This document shows positions 61,422 to 64,000 of a DNA stretch of 64,000 nt, piece by piece (the stretch's first letter is position 1; each line of letters starts with the position of its first letter). This DNA comes from Polyangiaceae bacterium (GTDB lineage Bacteria > Myxococcota_A > Polyangia > Polyangiales > Polyangiaceae): positions 1 to 64,000 of the forward strand of contig JAICQQ010000004.1 in assembly GCA_025937785.1 (NCBI GenBank), read 5' to 3'. A program made the translations under genes and the position numbers. The notes below the pieces were generated by a model that was given only the letters and a program-made list of their open reading frames with translations, had not been told where the DNA came from and did no database searches.

Positions 61422-62485
61422 AAGGTCAAACCCGTCTTTCGATCGAACCAGCGCAGCTCCTCTGCCCGCACCACGAAGCCGATCGTCGTCCCCACGTTGG
61501 GGGCTTCGAAACCGGAGGTCTTGGCCCGAAACAGCTGCCCCTCGAGGTCGAGTTCGAGGTGCGTCTCCGCGCCCAGCGGTTCGACGGCGCTCACACGGGC
61601 GGTGCCCTTCAAGGCTTCCGATTCGCCCGCGTCGATTGCCAGCCGGACGTGTTCCGGGCGAAACCCGAGCGTCAGTTCAGCGGCCGCCCGGGGGGGCAGG
61701 GGCACTTGCACGGAGCCCGCGCGGCCCACTCCGCCTTGCTGGGTCACGTCCAGCAAATTCATGGGCGGGCTGCCGAAGAAGCGGGCGACGAACATGCTGC
61801 TGGGAGCTTCGTAGATGTGACGGGGTGAATCGATCTGTTCCAGCCTGCCGCGGTTCAGGACGCAGATGCGATCACTGAGCGTCATCGCTTCGACCTGATC
61901 GTGGGTGACGTAGAGCGCGGTCGCTTCGAGGCGGCTCAAAAGCTTCTTCAGCTCCACGCGCAGTTCGCTGCGGAGCGCTGCATCCAGGTTCGACAGCGGC
62001 TCGTCGAAGAGGAACACCTGAGGCTGCCGCACGATCGCCCGCCCCATCGCCACACGCTGCTGTTCGCCGCCGCTGAGCTCCGCCGGCACCCGCTCCAAGA
62101 GCGGCGTGATATTCAAGAGCTCCGCTGCATCCCGCACCGCTCGCTCGCGTTCGGCGGCAGGCACTTTGCGCATCTTCAGCGGAAACTCCATGATTTGCCG
62201 CGCGGTCATGTGCGGGTACAGGGCGAAGCCCTGAAACACCATCGCGACGTCGCGTGCCTGGGGCGGCAGGGCGACGACGTCCTTGCCCCCGATGCGAATG
62301 GCACCGGAATCAGGGCGCTCGAGCCCGGCGATCATGCGCAGCGTCGTGCTCTTGCCGCACCCCGAAGGCCCCACCAGGCTCACGACTTCACCGGCCTCGA
62401 CGGCGAGTGACAAGCCGTCCACCGCGGGGCGGGGCGCTCCAGAGAATTGCCGGATCAACGCTTCGAGCTCGACGGAGGACGCCAT
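61418..62485 (-). CDS. ugpC: ABC transporter ATP-binding protein, MalK/UgpC type
   Basis: The ATPase of the second importer (355 residues). Walker A is GPSGCGKSTT, the signature is LSGGEQQRVAMGRAIVRQP, Walker B is VFLFDEPLSNLD and the switch is YVTHDQVEAMTLSDR. A C-terminal regulatory TOBE/OB domain (LGFRPEHVRLAIDAGE) is present, as in MalK and UgpC. I chose ATG 62485 (MASSVELEALIR). The longer frame upstream is non-homologous. It could also serve the ATPase-less importer at 2238-5457, as MsiK-type shared ATPases do. Confidence 0.94.
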   Translation of the reverse strand: MASSVELEALIRQFSGAPRPAVDGLSLAVEAGEVVSLVGPSGCGKSTTLRMIAGLERPDSGAIRIGGKDVVALPPQARDVAMVFQGFALYPHMTARQIMEFPLKMRKVPAAERERAVRDAAELLNITPLLERVPAELSGGEQQRVAMGRAIVRQPQVFLFDEPLSNLDAALRSELRVELKKLLSRLEATALYVTHDQVEAMTLSDRICVLNRGRLEQIDSPRHIYEAPSSMFVARFFGSPPMNLLDVTQQGGVGRAGSVQVPLPPRAAAELTLGFRPEHVRLAIDAGESEALKGTARVSAVEPLGAETHLELDLEGQLFRAKTSGFEAPNVGTTIGFVVRAEELRWFDRKTGLTL

Positions 62486-62525
62486 ACGGGTGCTGAAAAA
62501 CGAAGAAGGGGCGAGCCCCGAGGAG

Positions 62526-62544
62526 CGCCGAGCAACGCTTGGCG
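62526..62544. promoter_or_regulatory. Imperfect dyad upstream of the second importer
   Basis: CGCCGAGCA and CGCTTGGCG flank one central A, with seven of nine positions symmetric. It lies in the 90-base divergent space between the ATPase gene and the SUMF1-domain gene and could be an operator. The evidence is modest. Confidence 0.3.
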
Positions 62545-62575
62545 AATCAGTCCCTCCTAGCGTAGTACAGGGACC

Positions 62576-63835
62576 TTGACGAATTCGTGGCAGAACCCGG
62601 TGTACCTGGGGACCGCGCTCTTGCTTTTGGGGCAATGCCAGGCCTGCCAGTCCGGGCAACCCGCCGACCGAAGCGCAAAGCCGGCGCCCACTGCGCCTGC
62701 GCCGCCAGCGAGCAGTCGCCCTCTGCTGCCGGTAGCCTCAGCACCCCCTCTGCCTGCTTCAGCCGCGAGCCCGGCCCCCGGGACGGCGTGCGCGGCGCGC
62801 ATGCGGCGCATCCCCGGCGGAGAGTTCTGGGTGGGCGGCACGTTCAACGATGACGAAGGCCCGCTGTTCCTTGCAGACGTTGCTGACTTTTGCCTCGACG
62901 AGACGGAGGTGACGCTCGCGAGCTACCACGAGTGCGTGGCCGCGGGCGCGTGCAGCCGCGCGGGCAAAGAGCGAGTCACGTGCTCCGAGTCGCGGGCGGC
63001 GTCGCGCGCCAACCATCCCGTCAACTGCGTCGACTTCCGCCAAGCCGAGAGCTACTGCCGTTGGCGTGACGCACGTCTGCCGAGCGAGGTGGAGTGGGAA
63101 TATGCGGCGCGGGGCGGCAGCAAGTACTACGACTACTCGTGGGGGAACGAAGAGCCCGATGGGCACGCCTGCTGGAAGCAAGGCCAGGCCTGCGCCGTCA
63201 AGAGCTTCGCGCCTGGCGCCTTCGGCTTGTATGACATGACCGGCAACGTCTGGGAGTGGACCAGCGACTGGTATGGACCGTACCCGTGGTCGCGCCTCGA
63301 GGGTCACGCCCGCGTCTATCGGGGCGGCAGCTGGAGCCGTCGGTTCGTCAAATGGATGCGTCCCCAGTTGCGCAACCGCTACCCCGAATGGGAGTCAGGA
63401 TCGCACCTTGGGTTTCGCTGTGCAGCGACGCCGCCGCGCGTCAATTGTGCGCGCGACCCCAACCACCCGGATCGCTGTTTGCGCGTCGTCAAGGATGTCC
63501 GTTGCAGCAAAGGCAAGAGCTTCAATGGGGCCCGCTGCGCGGCGCCGGGAGAACCCCGCTGCAGCCAGGGCTTCGAGGAGCGAGCGGGCCACGGCTGCGT
63601 TCGATCCGGCGCCGCCCCCGATACGCAAGTCCTCAAAAACGTGGCGGATACACAGGGGGTCGTGGGTGTGCGGTCGCCGGAGTTTGACGAGGACTGCTCG
63701 ACCAACTATCTCGGGCGTCCGCGCGCTTTTCGCTACACCGGTGGCGATCACCACGGGCGCAACGCCGTCAGTCGGAACGTAGGATGCAAGAATCGAGACG
63801 TCGGAGCCGGATGGAACTCGTGCTGCTGCCCCTGA
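62576..63835 (+). CDS. SUMF1/FGE-fold lipoprotein
   Basis: A 419-residue lipoprotein (LLLLGQCQAC) with a Pro/Ala linker to about residue 65 and a SUMF1-type domain. The signature parts are MRRIPGGEFWVGG, LPSEVEWEYAARGG, FGLYDMTGNVWEWTSDWYGP and VYRGGSW..., ending in LGFRCA. The two copper-binding Cys of formylglycine-generating enzymes that follow GGS are missing (GGSWSRRFVKW), so it is not an FGE; such domains also bind ligands. The C-terminal 100 residues have many Cys and end CCCP. The TTG start at 62576 has AGGGA nearby; GTG 62600 is an alternative. Confidence 0.75.
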   Translation: MTNSWQNPVYLGTALLLLGQCQACQSGQPADRSAKPAPTAPAPPASSRPLLPVASAPPLPASAASPAPGTACAARMRRIPGGEFWVGGTFNDDEGPLFLADVADFCLDETEVTLASYHECVAAGACSRAGKERVTCSESRAASRANHPVNCVDFRQAESYCRWRDARLPSEVEWEYAARGGSKYYDYSWGNEEPDGHACWKQGQACAVKSFAPGAFGLYDMTGNVWEWTSDWYGPYPWSRLEGHARVYRGGSWSRRFVKWMRPQLRNRYPEWESGSHLGFRCAATPPRVNCARDPNHPDRCLRVVKDVRCSKGKSFNGARCAAPGEPRCSQGFEERAGHGCVRSGAAPDTQVLKNVADTQGVVGVRSPEFDEDCSTNYLGRPRAFRYTGGDHHGRNAVSRNVGCKNRDVGAGWNSCCCP

Positions 63836-64000
63836 GTGCGGCCTGCACGCTGGCGCTCTCGTGCAGTTCCTGGCTCGGAGCCAGCGAGCCGACGACGCAG
63901 CAGGCGACAGAGGGGGAAACGCCGGATACAGCGGTACTGGTCGCGGCTCCTGACGGAACTCCGCGGGCCATGCGGGGCACGGGGCCGAGCGTGCGGTCGA
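63784..64000 (+). CDS. Lipoprotein, C-terminal part outside window
   Basis: The frame opens at ATG 63784 (MQESRRRSRMELVLLPLSAA) and is still open at the window edge. It encodes a signal peptide with a charged start, a hydrophobic core and the lipobox LALSC. The mature sequence that follows is Ser/Thr/Glu/Pro-rich. It overlaps the SUMF1-domain gene by 52 bases; the alternative ATG 63811 would reduce the overlap to 25. No family can be assigned from 72 residues. Confidence 0.55.
   Translation, partial: MQESRRRSRMELVLLPLSAACTLALSCSSWLGASEPTTQQATEGETPDTAVLVAAPDGTPRAMRGTGPSVRS

Overview
The window is high-GC, gene-dense bacterial chromosome with about 56 protein genes and no RNA gene, CRISPR array or phage module that I could recognise. 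The style points to a myxobacterium (Myxococcota, probably Polyangiales). There are many lipoproteins with Gly/Ala/Ser/Thr-rich linkers, Cys-rich surface proteins, a very large eukaryote-like Ser/Thr kinase, a chemoreceptor, a Gld-like ABC cluster and scattered metabolic operons. This placement is inference from gene content, not a measured phylogeny.

Region by region. 1-6800 is a sugar-use island: a GH3 xylosidase/glucosidase-type enzyme cut by the window edge, aldose 1-epimerase, a sugar importer (binding protein plus two permeases, no ATPase) and a divergent phosphofructokinase. A LacI-type operator lies between the importer and pfk. 6870-10260 holds a GDPD-like lipoprotein, an unknown cytosolic protein, a MepA-like murein peptidase with LysM, and a small secreted protein. 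10400-16220 has pdxH, htpG, a DUF2914 protein and a membrane-anchored alkaline-phosphatase-fold transferase. 16291-16777 is a decayed mini insertion element with terminal inverted repeats around a transposase tail. 16813-19650 carries a di-haem cytochrome lipoprotein, a small membrane protein and queG.

19900-25040 is a tightly overlapped four-gene Gld-like ABC operon. 25050-40360 is a mixed region: a second sulfatase-fold lipoprotein, an L,D-transpeptidase behind an AT-rich leader, a chemoreceptor, a 1123-residue kinase, ferrochelatase, lipoproteins and an unknown two-gene operon. 40520-42750 contains bolA, a CGFS glutaredoxin, surE and apt. 42850-48200 has a Cys-rich surface protein with a lipase-like elbow, an EpmA-like enzyme with an extra N-terminal OB-like segment, an orphan SctS/FliQ export protein and a Cys-rich lipoprotein. 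47517-52360 is an operon reading lipoprotein-hisB-hisH-hisA-TPR/AIM24-pgsA. 52500-57910 has a Lon protease with an altered active-site loop, then a membrane peptidase/TPR protein and its partner. 58090-64000 has a TRL-like lipoprotein, a complete Ugp/Mal-type importer operon, a SUMF1-domain lipoprotein and the start of another lipoprotein.

I see no single cluster that is clearly an undescribed system. The best leads are the orphan SctS/FliQ next to an OB-domain EpmA, the Lon variant, the TPR-AIM24 protein inside a his/pgsA operon, the mini insertion element, and the shared LacI-type operator that may couple sugar import to glycolysis.
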